From NCBI RefSeq assembly GCF_002099425.1, contig NW_018344259.1, forward strand, positions 1,828,001-1,892,000: DNA of 64,000 nucleotides. The letters run 5' to 3'. The position numbers and the translations under genes are program-made. The notes beneath the pieces were generated by a model, which had not been told where the DNA came from, ran no database searches, and saw nothing but the letters and a program-made list of their open reading frames with translations. This document shows positions 22,736 through 33,725 of the stretch, one piece after another. Every line of letters begins with the position of its first letter. The first letter of the stretch is position 1. This stretch comes from Phascolarctos cinereus (taxonomy: Eukaryota; Chordata; Mammalia; Diprotodontia; Phascolarctidae).

Positions 22736-24000
22736 ATAATGGTAATAAATACTGGAAAATTAACAAGGTGAGAAAAGGAAAACTACTTATTTGGGTTTAG
22801 CTATGTAAAGGTAATATAATTATAGACATTTATGTTAATTTTTTATGATTTATGTTTGATTACCACCTAACACAATAATAATTATGTGCCAGATATGAAT
22901 CACATTAATATTACTGTGTTTTGTTTGGTTAAAAAACTAAAGTCTGCATATACTTATTTTCATAGTTTGTTCCCACTGTAGCCTGGGTCATCTGCTCATG
23001 CTGCAGTTGTTTTGTGATGTCATTGATGATGGTTATTCACAAAAAATTGTGAATCCATCCATTGATGATGGATATTTATTTGTGCAAGTCCCAATGCATC
23101 TATCCCTTCTCATCCTGTGTGATCCTTGTCCAAGTGTCCCCCTAAATACTCTTCATAGGATCTTTCCAGTGTGGCAGAAGCCTCTAGGTAATGCTGAATT
23201 TTATTCACATTAGTACAGCACTCAAGTCTACTTCCTTATTCTTGCTATTTGCTTGTAACTTTAAAAAATTTAGAAGCAACATCATTTTCTACCTTATGGA
23301 ATTTATTGAAATTTAGAACTCATTTTGCTGAAATGTGGGCATTTCAAAAGAAAGGCTTCTGACCACTGTATTATGCCATTTCAGAAGGCGTGTTTACTGG
23401 ATAAAGATGATTTATCACATCCATGAGTCCTTGCAGGTTTTTCTCAGTGCCAGACTGGGGCAGCATAAACTGCAAAACCCCAGCTTAGTGGCAGCTTTCT
23501 TTGGTTCTTTACTACAAAGAGGAGATACACCTTGGCAAGCCCATAATAATTTTATAAATTGCACCCAGAGAAAAATTTATATCAGCGCCTATTCTTAAAG
23601 GCCAAACTTTATTGTTCTGTTATATGAGGTAGGCTCATTTAAAAGGCATGCTCTATGTATAATAAAGGCTTATTTGTTCTTAATTGCTTATTAAGTACTT
23701 GCTAACAATTAGAGCTTGTCAAAAATGAAAAGGGATGCTTTTGAAGCCCTATAAGCAGAGGCTTAGTACAGTCCCTGGAATAGAGAAGGCACTTACTTCA
23801 TAAATTCCTTGACTAGATTTGACTTGATTTGGGAGGTAGTTAATCTTCTATCTCTGCAATCTTAAAGTGGTAGCTAACTTAGATTGCTTCTGTGGGGGTG
23901 GGATATAGCAAAAGAGCACTATATTTCATGGAGGGAATCATGATAAGGTAACCTTGGAGGTAGCTTCCAACTCGGAGATGCCAGCCATTATTCACATGTC
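22736..24000. other. Intronic sequence without recognised features
   Basis: Mostly AT-rich DNA with no gene found. A weak L2-type 3' end may lie at 23745-23830 (AGGCTTAGTACAGTCCCTGG). Confidence 0.4.
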
Positions 24001-24210
24001 TTGCATGGAACCAGACTTTCACCTCACTTCCTGGCCACCAGCTCCAAACCATGCTTCCTCCAGTCTGTCCATGATCTGCACCTCCTCCCCACTGGTACTT
24101 TGAACTCTTCCTGCAACTGTTCTGAGCCTAATAGGAGAGAATTCACTGTATTTTGTATGAAACTGGGCCCCCATCTCACTTTCTGGTAACCAGCTCCAAA
24201 CCATGCCCCT
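24001..24210. repeat. Two diverged copies of a ~55 bp block
   Basis: Positions 24001-24058 and 24152-24210 both carry CACTT(C/T)CTGG..ACCAGCTCCAAACCATGC. Similarity is roughly 75-80% by eye, with an offset near 152 bp. It may be an internal duplication in an unknown repeat. Confidence 0.7.
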
Positions 24211-24234
24211 TTCACTCCGTGTGTGTACCCCATG

Positions 24235-24345
24235 ATGCTGCTTTAAGTTAGCTCCTCTGGGGCAGAGATTATCTTTCTTTTTTGTATTTATTTCCCCAGT
24301 GCATAGCACAATGTCTTACATGTAGCAATCATTTAATAAATGCTC
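24235..24345 (+). mobile_element. L2-type LINE 3' end, sense
   Basis: CTCTGGGGCAGAGATTATC, CCCCAGTGCATAGCACAATG and ATCATTTAATAAATGC form the terminus. Confidence 0.75.
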
Positions 24346-24489
24346 TGTGGCTGTCTCTGTCTGTATCTATTAATTCTATTTTCATTGCATTAATGGAATA
24401 CTCTGGAATTTTTCTCCATTTACTGTGTTTATCTATGAATTGTCTTCTTAACTACATTATGAGTTACCCGAGGGCAGGCAGCTAGGATG

Positions 24490-24900
24490 GTAGTTCAGTT
24501 CTCATTACCTCCTATATTACCTCTTCTCTGAATGATTACAATTTATTTATTGCCTTCCCAGCCTCAAGTCCTTCTCTCCAGTACGTCCTCTGCAGTTTCC
24601 AAGAATTTCCTAAAGCATTAGCCTGAATATGCCACTCCCTTACTCAAAAAGCTCCCTTTCCTCTTTTTTCTGTCTAGGATAAACTATAATCTCTTCTGTT
24701 TGGAGTAGATTTCTAGTCTTTCATGATCAGACCCCAGCCAACCTTTCTGGATTTGCTTTACATTCCTCCCTCTTTATGCACTCTCTGGTCCAGCCAAACT
24801 GACCTACCTGCTGTTCCTCATGCACAACATTTCATCTCCCATCTTCCTGCCTTTTCATGTACTTGCCATGTCTGGAAGACACTTTATATAGACCTATACA
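24490..24900 (+). mobile_element. L2-type LINE fragment, sense
   Basis: It contains CAAGTCCTTCTCTCCAGTA, GCCACTCCCTTACTCAAAAA, GTCTTTCATGATCAGACCCC, and CTCTGGTCCAGCCAAACTGA followed by CTGTTCCTCATGCACAACA, all L2-type ORF2-end landmarks. Confidence 0.78.
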
Positions 24901-25364
24901 TACTATAATACCTAAACAATTGCAATAACTGCAGGGGAATCCTACTTTGACCCAAAATCCTAATATGGAATTTATATCTATATCATATATCCAATCAACA
25001 GTTTATAAGTTTTCTTATGGTAATAAGCTTTATTCACTACCAATTTGATTATATAGTCACTGGCTCTAGGAATTAGAGTCTAAATAAGATAAAGAAATGA
25101 AATTTTCCTTTCCTCAAATCAGTCTAAGGAAATTGTTTTGTGGGTTTCATGTAATGATGAGAAGTAATAGTTACTGACTTTTTTTTTTACCCAACAAGAG
25201 CAATTCTGTTTTCTTGGTATTTTTTCTTTTAGCTATATATAAGAAATCTACCCCCTCTAAAAGTCATCCATACTTTTAATTATTGTCCAGAATGATAATT
25301 CACATTTTTAAGAACAGGCTAGCAGACACATGGTTAGGTTAATGGTTATGAGACAAAAAACTTA
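24901..25364. other. AT-rich intronic sequence, nothing recognised
   Basis: No gene or classifiable repeat. Confidence 0.45.
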
Positions 25365-25545
25365 AGGCTTTAGTGGATGACAAGCTTAGTCTGGATCAGC
25401 AGTATGGTGTAGATGCCAAAAAAGCTAATATGCTCTTAGGTTGCATTAATAGCAAATTTAGTATTGCAAATATGCACTGTATTCTGCACTGGTCTGATCA
25501 CATCTGGAAAATTATGTTCTGTTCTAGGTGCCCCAGCCAACAGGC
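25365..25545 (+). mobile_element. CR1-type LINE fragment, sense
   Basis: The order GATGCCAAAAAAGCTAATATG, TTAGGTTGCATTAATAGC, ACTGGTCTGATCACATCTGG, TTATGTTCTGTTCTAGGTGC follows the end of the CR1 reverse transcriptase ORF as known in birds and reptiles. Confidence 0.6.
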
Positions 25546-25547
25546 AG

Positions 25548-25870
25548 TTCAATCCAGCATATATTAAGTACTTATTATGTGTAAGGCACTGTGCTAGGCG
25601 ATTGGGACACAATAGAAAAAAAATGAAACATTTTCTGCCCTCAAAGCAGCTTACATTCTATTGGAGACATACAATAGGCACATTAAATACAAGTCGTATA
25701 TGAAGTTAAACAAAATGAGTTCTAGAGGCAGAGTGCACTAACAAGTGGGTGGGTGGGGGAGATCAGTACAGGACATATCTAGTAGCTAGCACCTAAACTG
25801 TTCTTTAAGGAAGTAGGGGATTCTAGCTGATGATAAAGAGAGAGCTCATTCCAAATGCAAGGTCCTATTT
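25548..25870 (-). mobile_element. L2-type LINE 3' end, antisense
   Basis: It starts with TATTAAGTACTTATTATGTG, then GGCACTGTGCTAGGCGATTG and CAGCTTACATTCTATTGG. The further antisense portion reaches about 25870. Confidence 0.76.
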
Positions 25871-25989
25871 CTTTTGTAGATGAACTGTTTGGTTGCTGAA
25901 AAGAGCAGAAAAAGAACGCTTGTGATAAAATCACCTTGTGAAGAACCACACTCTCTCAAATAGAGGAGAGACACGGATTGTTCCTCATA

Positions 25990-26475
25990 CATGATACTCA
26001 GTCTTCCAATTCCATGGCTTTTCCCTAGCTGAAACTTGTGTCTGAAATGTTCTCTTTCATTATCTGTTAACCTTGATTCTTTTGCTTTCTTTAAGATTCA
26101 GATAAAATCACACTTTCAAGAAGCCTTTTGAAATCTCTCAGCCCTGACCACTGATGCTAAATGCCTTTCCTCTGAAATTTACCTTCCATTTACATTGTGT
26201 ATATCATTCGTGTTCAGTTTTATTGTATTGTATTCTACATTAGCATGTAAGCTCCTTGTGAGCAGGAACTGTGTTTTGAGAGGGATTGTGGCTGGATATA
26301 TATTATTTTTTATTGTAATTTTCTATTTATGTGCCATTTCCCCATTAGACTCTATGATCCAAAGGGGCAGAGACTATGTCTTGTCTAAAATTTGTTTTCC
26401 TCTCAGCACCTTGGATAGCTCTATGCCACACTAGAGTCTTAGCAAATGTTGTTATATCAGATTGAATTTATGAAG
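25990..26475 (+). mobile_element. L2-type LINE 3' portion, sense
   Basis: The landmarks are CTTTAAGATTCAGATAAAAT, AAGAAGCCTTTTGAAATCTC, AGCTCCTTGTGAGCAGGAAC and the 3' end GAGTCTTAGCAAATGTTG. Confidence 0.75.
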
Positions 26476-26785
26476 TTTCTGGGCATTGCTTCAATTAGAA
26501 TTTTATAATTTAGTTTTTTTGTGATGAAAAAATAATCTTGCCGGTGTGTTAAATTGACTTTCTCATTTCTTTAGCATTTGTAATCTTAATATTGAATTTT
26601 GTTGAACAGAACTGTGTTATTTAAACTGCCAAATGTTCACTGAGGTTGACTCAACCTGATGTTAATAAATATGTGTGCCAGTAAGTTCTAGTCCTATTAG
26701 GTAAATTTGTAACAGACATTTAAAAATTATTAGCACTTTCTCTTTTGTTGCTATGCTGTTCTTTTTTCATAATAATGAAACTTGA

Positions 26786-26912
26786 GAGGCAGTGTGCCAC
26801 AGTGGGTAGAAAGCTGGCTTTTAGGTCTGGAAGGTCTGGGTTTGAGTCTCTGCCTCTGCTACATATGGAATGTGTGTCACTTAACTTCTCAGTTCAAGTA
26901 TGTACCATAGGA
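26786..26912 (+). mobile_element. MIR-type SINE, sense
   Basis: A tRNA-like head (GGCAGTGTGCCACAGTGGGT), then GGTCTGGGTTTGAGTCTCTG around the B box, and GTGTGTCACTTAACTTCTCAG. Confidence 0.68.
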
Positions 26913-28613
26913 GGTGTTTTTTTTTTTGTTTTTTGTTTTTACCTAGGAGTACCTTTTATACCGATGAAATCACCGGTCCTATCAAAAGCAAACCAAACTT
27001 AAGAAACCTAAATTAATATCTACTTTAGGATTCATTGGTATATTTCATCACTAACTAGTAATTAATTTTGTCACTGATTTTTAACATTTCAAATTTTGAA
27101 AAGTTGTAATTTCAGGTTTACTATTCCTTTTTTTTAATTTCTGACATAAAAATTGAGGACTATATTATATTCACCATTTCCTTATATGGTGAAGACATAT
27201 TCTCAAATATAGCATGGGGATATATTTGTGTGACTCTAAAAGGGCAGAATAGACATCTCCAGTCTCTTTTCTGCCCATACTTCTCCAAAAGAGATTTTAA
27301 TTCCTGCCAGGAGGGGAAGTAAGAGATTAGGGCAGAAGCTTAGCCACTGTGCTTTCCTCAGAGAGAAGAGATACAATACAGAGTTATATCTATCTGCTCT
27401 CTTAAATATTGTTAGTCTAGGGGATATGATTTTCAGGTTGAAGCTAATTTCTGATCATTGCTTCATTAATTGGGAAAAGCAGGACCCCAAGCTTTATATC
27501 CAAGGTTGAATTCCCTTCCCACCAAATACGAATTCCACAATGAACATACATAGGAAGTATCAAAGAAATCCATTTATACAAATCAGTAGCAAAATTATAC
27601 ATAGGAGAATATATATCAGATAATACAGAGTGAAGGAGCTCTACCATTGGTAGCTAGGTAACTCATCTTAACCAAGATAGTCCTAGATCTCACCCAAGGG
27701 GAAGTTCCCCAAAATCCCTAATGTAGAAAGCATAGGGAAAAGGACATGATGGAGCCTGGCAGCTCCTATTATGGAGCATCTTCCCAGAGTCTTTCCGTTT
27801 AGCAGTCTGAAGTAGTTCCATCTTCTTCTCAAAGCTGGAAGCCAGAAGAGCCAGGAGTGACTTCAGAACCCAAAGAGACGAGACAGGTCCAAAGATTTGA
27901 AGAGACTATAAGAAACTAAAGCTTTCTTCTCTGCTGCTTTCACCAAATCTTCCCTGTCCCTCATGTAGGCACAGGGCATTGATTTTCACCAACGAGTAGA
28001 GTCTCCTGTACTGATAGGCTTTGGCATTTGGGTTACACTTATATTTAAATCATCAGTAATCCTAATAAAATAGATTATGGGATAAGCTTATAGCTGTACC
28101 TCAGTAACTATAGGTATCTCGCAATAATCAAAATAAATGTGCTTCAGTTTGTAATATGTCTAGGCTATGTACACTCATCACACCATGTGCCTTTCCATCA
28201 CACTCCGGGTGATACTCATTTTCAATTCTTCAGAGACTATAGTGTTCCATACTTCACAGTAATAAAACAGCTGAAGAACAGTGATATCAGGTGACTTTGA
28301 ATGTTTACGTTGTGCCATTTAGGAGGCTCTCCAATGTTCTCAGTTTTGATGGAATCCAAATTGTGCCATCTATAAAGAGGAACATCTGTAGGACCTTACC
28401 ATGTTGAGGGATTCTTACTTGCCTTGAACTGTCTGCTAGAGCTTCTCTCAAATAGTGGCAAACACTTTCATCAAGCATGCATCTCTCTGTTTTATAGCTT
28501 ACTGGACATTAATAATCAGAGAGTGCACGAATAGGATATTTTCTGTTCTTCTTTCTTTAAAGGGATCTTTATATCTGTATAATCTACATAGTAATCTGTA
28601 CACATTTGACATA
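26913..28613. other. Intronic sequence, possibly containing an unclassified repeat
   Basis: Positions 27240-28100 have the texture of a middle-copy repeat (GATCTCACCCAAGGGGAAGTTCC is typical), but I could not place it. The stretch 28205-28275 shares a pattern with 39885-39955 (TTCTTCAGAGA..GTGTTCCAT, then AATAAAAC). No exon was seen. Confidence 0.35.
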
Positions 28614-28634
28614 TATATGTGTGTATATATATAC

Positions 28635-28678
<44 letters not shown>
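28614..28678 (+). repeat. (TA/TG)n microsatellite
   Basis: TATATATGTG leads into about 20 uninterrupted GT units. Confidence 0.97.
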
Positions 28679-28684
<6 letters not shown>

Positions 28685-28861
28685 CCTTGCAATTATTGGG
28701 CTTATCCAAATACTGCAATAAACTATCATTAAAATTTCCAAATATCTCATTTGTTTTCAAGAGATGCTAATATTGAACATCTCATATTTGTTTTGTTAAA
28801 AAACAGAATATACAAATCCAGTGCACTATTATTGTTAGTATGGTATTTTAGCTTAAATGTT

Positions 28862-29110
28862 ATTATTGTTGTTGTGTTGTTTCAGTCATGTCCGACTCTT
28901 TGTTACCCTGTTTGGGATTTCTTGGCAAAGATATTGGAGTGGCTTGCCATTTCCTTCTCCAGCTCATTTTACAGATGAGGAAACTGAGGCAAACAGGGTT
29001 AATTGACTTGCCCTGGGCCACGTGGCTAATAAGTGTCTGAGGCAGGATTTGCACTCAAGTCTTTCTGACTCTAGATGCAACATCCTCTCCACGGTACCAC
29101 CTACTTTCCC
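28862..29110 (-). mobile_element. Marsupial tRNA-derived SINE, long form
   Basis: Antisense copy from TTGTTGTTGTGTTGTTTCAG through TTTTACAGATGAGGAAACTG to the head near CCACCTACTTTCCCC. The flanks TTTAGCTTAAATG and TTTAGTTAAAATG look like an aged target-site duplication. Confidence 0.94.
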
Positions 29111-29599
29111 CTTTAGTTAAAATGGGTATTCTTAATTATTTTCTTAAATTACAAAACAAAAAACTTTTTTGCTTTTTTTCTCAGATATTAAAGTGCATTA
29201 AGTCATCACTTTGTAGTATTTATCTTTTGGAGGATCAGTGTCAATAAAAGATGTTTTTCCCACAAATACCATTCTTTCTCTTTCCCCTTTTGTTCCTCAC
29301 AATGAACATCAGAACTTAAAAACCAGGAAAAATGACTCTGAGGAAAAGGACTATATTATTTAGATACCCTTACTTCCTTTTCTTCTCAGGATTATTTGTG
29401 TCTCTGTCCTTTATTTTGAGTGTCATTGATTTGTTAATTTTTTTGATTGAAAAATAACCTTTTATCATACAATTTAACCAGTGAGTACAGGTATTTCTCA
29501 TCACAAGTGAAATGGGGGGAAATTTTATTGTGTATTACTAGAATACTCATAAAAACATCCAACCTCCCTTAATGACATATGTGGTGTAATAGATAAGAC
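29111..29599. other. Intronic sequence without recognised features
   Basis: AT-rich. No gene or clear repeat. Confidence 0.45.
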
Positions 29600-29797
29600 T
29601 CATAGGATTCTTGACTTAGAGCTGGAAGGGACCCTGTTAGGGGCTGTAGAGTCTAACTCACTTCATTTTACAGATGAGTAAATTCAGGTCCAGAAAGGTT
29701 AAATGACTTGCTCAGGGTCATTCAGATAATAAGCAGTAGACCCAGGTCCTCCTAACTTGAAGTCCAGGACCCTATCTACTATGCCATGCTGCCTTCA
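29600..29797 (-). mobile_element. MIR/THER-type SINE, antisense
   Basis: The order is CATAGGATTCTTGACTTAGA, AGCTGGAAGGGACC, TTTTACAGATGAGTAAATTC, AATGACTTGCTCAGGGTCAT, then the head TACTATGCCATGCTGCC. Confidence 0.78.
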
Positions 29798-29952
29798 GAA
29801 GATCTGGCTTAAAATCACAGCTCTGACACTTACTCCTTATATGACTTTGGACAAGTCACTTCCAGGAGTCAGTTTCTCTCTGTAAAATGGAAGGCTTAAC
29901 AAAACAATGGCTAAGGTACCTTCTACCTTGAAATATCCAATTCTATGATCTT
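29798..29952 (+). mobile_element. MIR-type SINE, sense
   Basis: It lies head to head with the preceding MIR-type copy: TCACAGCTCTGACACTTACT, ATATGACTTTGGACAAGTCA and a tail ending TCCAATTCTATGATC. Confidence 0.7.
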
Positions 29953-29984
29953 TTTTGTTTGTTTCATAATAGGTTTAAAAAATA

Positions 29985-30395
29985 TTTATTTTTAGTTTTC
30001 AACATTCACTTTAATGAAATTTTGAGTTCTAAATCCCCCTCTCTGCTTCTCTTATTCCCTCCCCAAGTTTGCATACAGTAGTCTGATATTGGCTTTACAT
30101 GTACAATCATATTAAACAAATTCCCACATTGGTCATGTTGCGAAAGAAGAATCAGAACAAAAGGGGAAAACCATGAGAAAGAAAGAAAAAAGGAAAAATA
30201 GTATGCTTCAATCTGCATTCAGACTGCATAGTTCTTTCTCTGGATGTGGATAGCATTTTCCATCATAGGTGTTTTGGAATTGTCTTGGATCATTGTATTG
30301 CTGAGAAGAGCTAAGTCTATCAAAGATGGTCATTGCACAATGTTGGTGTTACTGTGTACAATGTTCTCTTGGTTCTTCTCACTTCAGAATAGGTT
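29985..30395 (-). mobile_element. L1 LINE 3' UTR and ORF2 tail, antisense
   Basis: It is very similar to the left part of 21775-22735: TTTAGTTTTCAACATTCACT, TTTACATGTACAATCAT, GTTCTTTCTCTGGATGTGGA, TTGTCTTGGATCATTGTATT. It is 5' truncated. Confidence 0.88.
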
Positions 30396-30909
30396 CTTTA
30401 GGTCAAAACTTGTTTGATTCTTTGATTTGGTATTTCTGTGTATCTCTCTCTCTACGTCTCTGTCTATGTCTCTCTCTTGTTCAATCATCTAAATTTAAAA
30501 ATGTGGTTTTCAGTATGTGGGAAAACAAAATCAAGTAACCAAAGAGGACTATACAATCTTTTTCTATAGAATGGTTACTCATTATGGAAAGGTTTGATAA
30601 AAATGAAGTGATTTTTTCAGTTTATTTATATTCTGTTTCTTTAAGTTGTTATCTTTTTGGACACTTTAGCAATCAAATAATAAAAATACTGTCTCCCCAC
30701 CTGCCACACTGACTTTGCTTTAATTTTGTGTAACTTGTCTTGAAGTTCATCAGCAATATTTTTACTGTAAGTTATTTTACTTTTAAAAGTATTATTAATT
30801 TTTTAGCCTTCTAAAGTATTACTTCATTATGTGTTGGGGGCATTTTTCCTCCTTATATAAGTGCACCTCCAATTTGAAATGAAAATCAATATTCACATTG
30901 ATTACAAAT
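30396..30909. other. Intronic sequence without recognised features
   Basis: A CT-rich patch lies at 30445-30480. No gene was seen. Confidence 0.45.
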
Positions 30910-31118
30910 TCCTAGAATCATAGGTTTGTTTTTTGTTTTGTTTTGTTTTGTTTTTTTAATCTGGAAGGGCCTTTAGGGATTATTCATCCCATTCTCCTTG
31001 TTTTACAGATGAGGATATTGAGGCCCGATAGATTAAGTGGCTTACCCAAAATTATGCAATTAGTGGTAGAGTTTAGTGGAACCCAGGTCTCTGGATTTGT
31101 TGCCAACTGCTTTTTTCC
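30910..31118 (-). mobile_element. MIR/THER-type SINE, antisense
   Basis: CTAGAATCATAGG, then a GTTTT-repeat insertion, CTGGAAGGGCCTTTAGGGA, TTTTACAGATGAGGATATTG and TAGTGGTAGAGTTTAGTGG. Confidence 0.75.
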
Positions 31119-31464
31119 CCACAAAATCTTGCAAAGAGTACAGTAAAATGACAGATAACTTGTAAGTTAATTGTGAGATACCCATTTCTGATTTCACATC
31201 AGCTTATATTTTCATGTTTTAGAATATTTAGCGTATTTTTATAGAATTGCACATGAACTGAAGAAAATGTTGTTCTTCAAAGTTTCAAACTCTTACATTT
31301 TTAATCATTAAAAAATCCCTTTTTCTTTGTTAAATTTGTAACAATGTGTCATCTAGTGCTTTTGAAGGGAAAGGGACCCTCATTTGTAATCACAGATTCA
31401 CTGGAATCCACATCATACCTGTGTTGGGTGAAAGAAGCATTCTCAGGCAGCAACTTATGTGGGC

Positions 31465-31572
31465 TGTGACTTTGATTCTTTCCTGGTAGGGATTGTTTGA
31501 TTCTTTATTCTTATTTCCTTAGAGCTGAGCTCAGCTTGACGCCGATAATAAATACTTGACTGATTGATTCTT
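31465..31572 (+). mobile_element. L2-type LINE 3' end, sense
   Basis: It contains TTAGAGCTGAGCTCAGCTTG and ends AATAAATACTTGACTGATTG. Confidence 0.62.
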
Positions 31573-31959
31573 TGGAATCAGCATAGAAAAATGTTAGAAT
31601 ATAAGGGCACAAATGATGTAAATACATAACTGGGGAGATATTTGGGCCTGTGCTTTGACTAATCTAGGAGAGATGCATGGCCTGGGAGATCCTTGAGTGA
31701 AGGAACTCTCGCCCCGGGATTGTTTTCTTATGTTAAAAAATCCTCACATGTAAATTGACACCAGTTTATAGAAAGCAAAATCAGGCTTGGATCACAATAT
31801 AGATCATATCCTACTATGGCAAAATTTAAAATGAGTAGACTCTGCATAGACACCCCCCCATATAAGTTTTCCGTTGTAGTTCTCTCTAGTATAATGCATA
31901 TGGTTAGAATCAAATTGTTGCCTTTATCTAGATGGTTACTACACTTCTATTAATGTGAT
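31573..31959. other. Intronic sequence without recognised features
   Basis: No gene or recognised repeat. Confidence 0.45.
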
Positions 31960-32327
31960 CTAAGATAACATTAGCATTTTTAGCCATTACTTTATATGGT
32001 TGATTCATTATCTCTTATGCTTACATAGCACAATGAGCTGGTCACTTCAGGCCTTCAGGTCCTTTTCAGTCAAATTATATCCATACCACATTTCCCTTAC
32101 TCTGTAACTTTACATTTGAGTTTTTAAGCTAACTGTAGGATTTTATATTTGTCTGTATTCCATTTCATCTTAATAGTTTTGGCTCACTTTCTAGCCTATC
32201 GACGTCTTTTTGAATCCTGCTTCAACATTGCTTCCTTTGTCTCCCAACTTTGTCATCTTACAATTTGAGCAACACACCCTTTCTGACCTTATCCACATTA
32301 TTGTCATAGAATATTAGCACCAAATTG

Positions 32328-32826
32328 GGTGAGACAGTATTAGCACACCGTGGTCTGCTAATGACCTGGATTTAAATTCTAATTGCTGTTTTCTACCTGT
32401 GTGACTTCAGCAAGATACTTAACTACTCTGACCTCTGTTTCCTCATCTGTAAAATGAAGGTTTTATGCTATCCATCTCCAGAGAAAGAAGTGATGGAGTA
32501 TGAATGCCAATTGAAGTATGGTTTTTCTTTATTTTTCTTTTTGTTGGTTTTTTTTGGGTCTGTTTTTTCTTTCACAACGCAACTAATGTAGAAATACATT
32601 TTGCATGATTGCATATGTATAACTTATATAAAATTGCTTACCTTAATGAGGAGAGGGAGAGAATATGGAACTCAAAAATTTTAAAAAAAGAATGTTAAAA
32701 ATTGTTTTTACATGTAATTGGTGAAAAAAATAAAATACTAAATTAGAAAACCAAAAATATGATTGTAAGTCTCAGTAATCTTTAAGGTTCTTTCAGCTCT
32801 CAGGATCCTATGAATTCATTGATAAA
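32328..32826 (+). mobile_element. MIR-type SINE, split by an L1 insertion
   Basis: The left half (32328-32464) has TGACCTGGATTTAAATTC, CTGTGTGACTTCAGCAAGAT and CTCATCTGTAAAATGAAGG. The right half (32755-32826) has TCTTTAAGGTTCTTTCAGCT. The gap is an L1 3' end. Confidence 0.78.
32465..32750 (+). mobile_element. L1 LINE 3' UTR, sense
   Basis: TGCTATCCATCTCCAGAGAA, TTCTTTCACAACGCAACTAA, GGAACTCAAAAATTTT and TTTTTACATGTAATTGG, followed by AATAAAATAC. It is severely 5' truncated and is one of the only two sense L1 copies in the window. Confidence 0.88.
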
Positions 32827-32848
32827 AATATTAAACCAGGATATAGCG

Positions 32849-32898
<50 letters not shown>
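32849..32898 (+). repeat. (AC)n microsatellite
   Basis: About 25 uninterrupted AC units. Confidence 0.98.
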
Positions 32899-32901
<3 letters not shown>

Positions 32902-32917
32902 TGGAGACCTCACTTCA

Positions 32918-33105
32918 GAAGGTGTTGCGGTGGAAGGAACTCTGGATCTGGAGTGAGAGAGTATCTGTGTGTTTGAATCCTAACTTTGAATCGTATGACC
33001 TTGACAAGTCCTTTACCCTCTCTACGGCTTAATTTCCTCATCTGTAAAATGATGAAGTTGAACTAGATGGCTTCTAATGTCCCTTCTAGTGCTAAATCTA
33101 CTAAT
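32918..33105 (+). mobile_element. MIR-type SINE, sense
   Basis: ACTCTGGATCTGGAGTGAGA, GTGTTTGAATCCTAAC around the B box, TTCCTCATCTGTAAAATGAT and AACTAGATGGCTTCTAATG. Confidence 0.8.
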
Positions 33106-33232
33106 TTACTAATTTTTTTGGATAGGATTGTGAATTCAACTAACTGTATGTTGTTCATCCAGATTTGGTATCAGTAAGAATCCTGGGTTTGAAGGCAGGT
33201 TCTGATAACTTTATAGTTGAGTGACTTAAGAC

Positions 33233-33375
33233 AATCAATCAATCAATCAGTCAACCAACAAGCATTTGTTAAGTACCTACTGTGCACCAGATAGGAGCCA
33301 AAGATCCAAAGGGAAAAAAAGAATAGAACACAATCTGACCTAAAGGAGCTTACCCTCTTATTAAGGAAGACACAA
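33233..33375 (-). mobile_element. L2-type LINE 3' end, antisense
   Basis: AACAAGCATTTGTTAAGTAC, ACTGTGCACCAGATAGG and AGGAGCTTACCCTCTTATTA. Confidence 0.76.
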
Positions 33376-33394
33376 TATACGTATATAATAAGTA

Positions 33395-33402
33395 TATATA
33401 TG

Positions 33403-33437
<35 letters not shown>

Positions 33438-33440
33438 ACT
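33395..33440 (+). repeat. (TA)n(TG)n microsatellite upstream of the DGKH exon
   Basis: TATATATGTATATATATATA runs into TGTGTGTGTG, ending about 175 bp before the splice acceptor of the first PH exon. Confidence 0.95.
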
Positions 33441-33614
33441 ATATATGTGTCTACCCTGAAGTAGCTATGACTAATAGAGTAAAGCACACTAAAAATGTTT
33501 TCAGCAACACTATAGAAATGAACCTTTTAAGAAGGAATGATATGTTTTATTGGATAAAATGCTCATTTGGTGGTATTCAACATTTCAATTTTATTATTTT
33601 GTTTACCTTCCCAG

Positions 33615-33725
33615 ACCAGTATTAAGGAAGGATTACTCTTGAAGCAGACCAGCTCCTTTCAAAGGTGGAAAAAACGTTATTTCAAACTTCGAGGTCGCAC
33701 TCTCTACTATGCCAAGGACTCAAAG
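33615..33725 (+). CDS. DGKH: DGKH internal exon: first half of PH domain
   Basis: This 111 nt exon reads as 37 codons in phase 0, starting [11 protein letters not shown] and running through [22 protein letters not shown] to SK. This is the beta1 to beta3/4 part of the PH domain of diacylglycerol kinase eta, about residues 65-101 of the human protein as I recall it. The enzyme phosphorylates diacylglycerol to phosphatidic acid, and its PH domain contributes to membrane targeting. The paralogue DGKD has GMLTKQNNSFQRSKRR and YYAKTAK here, so eta is favoured. Splice signals are good: a pyrimidine-rich stretch ending TTCCCAG before it, and AAAG|GTAAGA after it. The open frame continues into the intron as [11 protein letters not shown], which is not coding. 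Confidence 0.95.

Larger units (their letters stand above)
31960..32845 (-). mobile_element. CR1-type LINE fragment, antisense, split by later insertions
   Basis: Positions 31960-32325 read as reversed CR1 sequence: TTAGCATTTTTAGCCATTAC, TTCAGGTCCTTTTCAG, AGCCTATCGACGTCTTTTTG, ATCTTACAATTTGAGCAAC. The element seems to resume at 32817 with ATTGATAAAAATATTAAAC. Between these lie a MIR and, inside that, an L1 end. Confidence 0.58.

Noticed and set aside
27240-28100. Possible LTR-retroelement fossil
   Set aside because: The texture suggests a middle-copy repeat, but I could not define paired ends or recognisable retroviral parts, so no such call is made.
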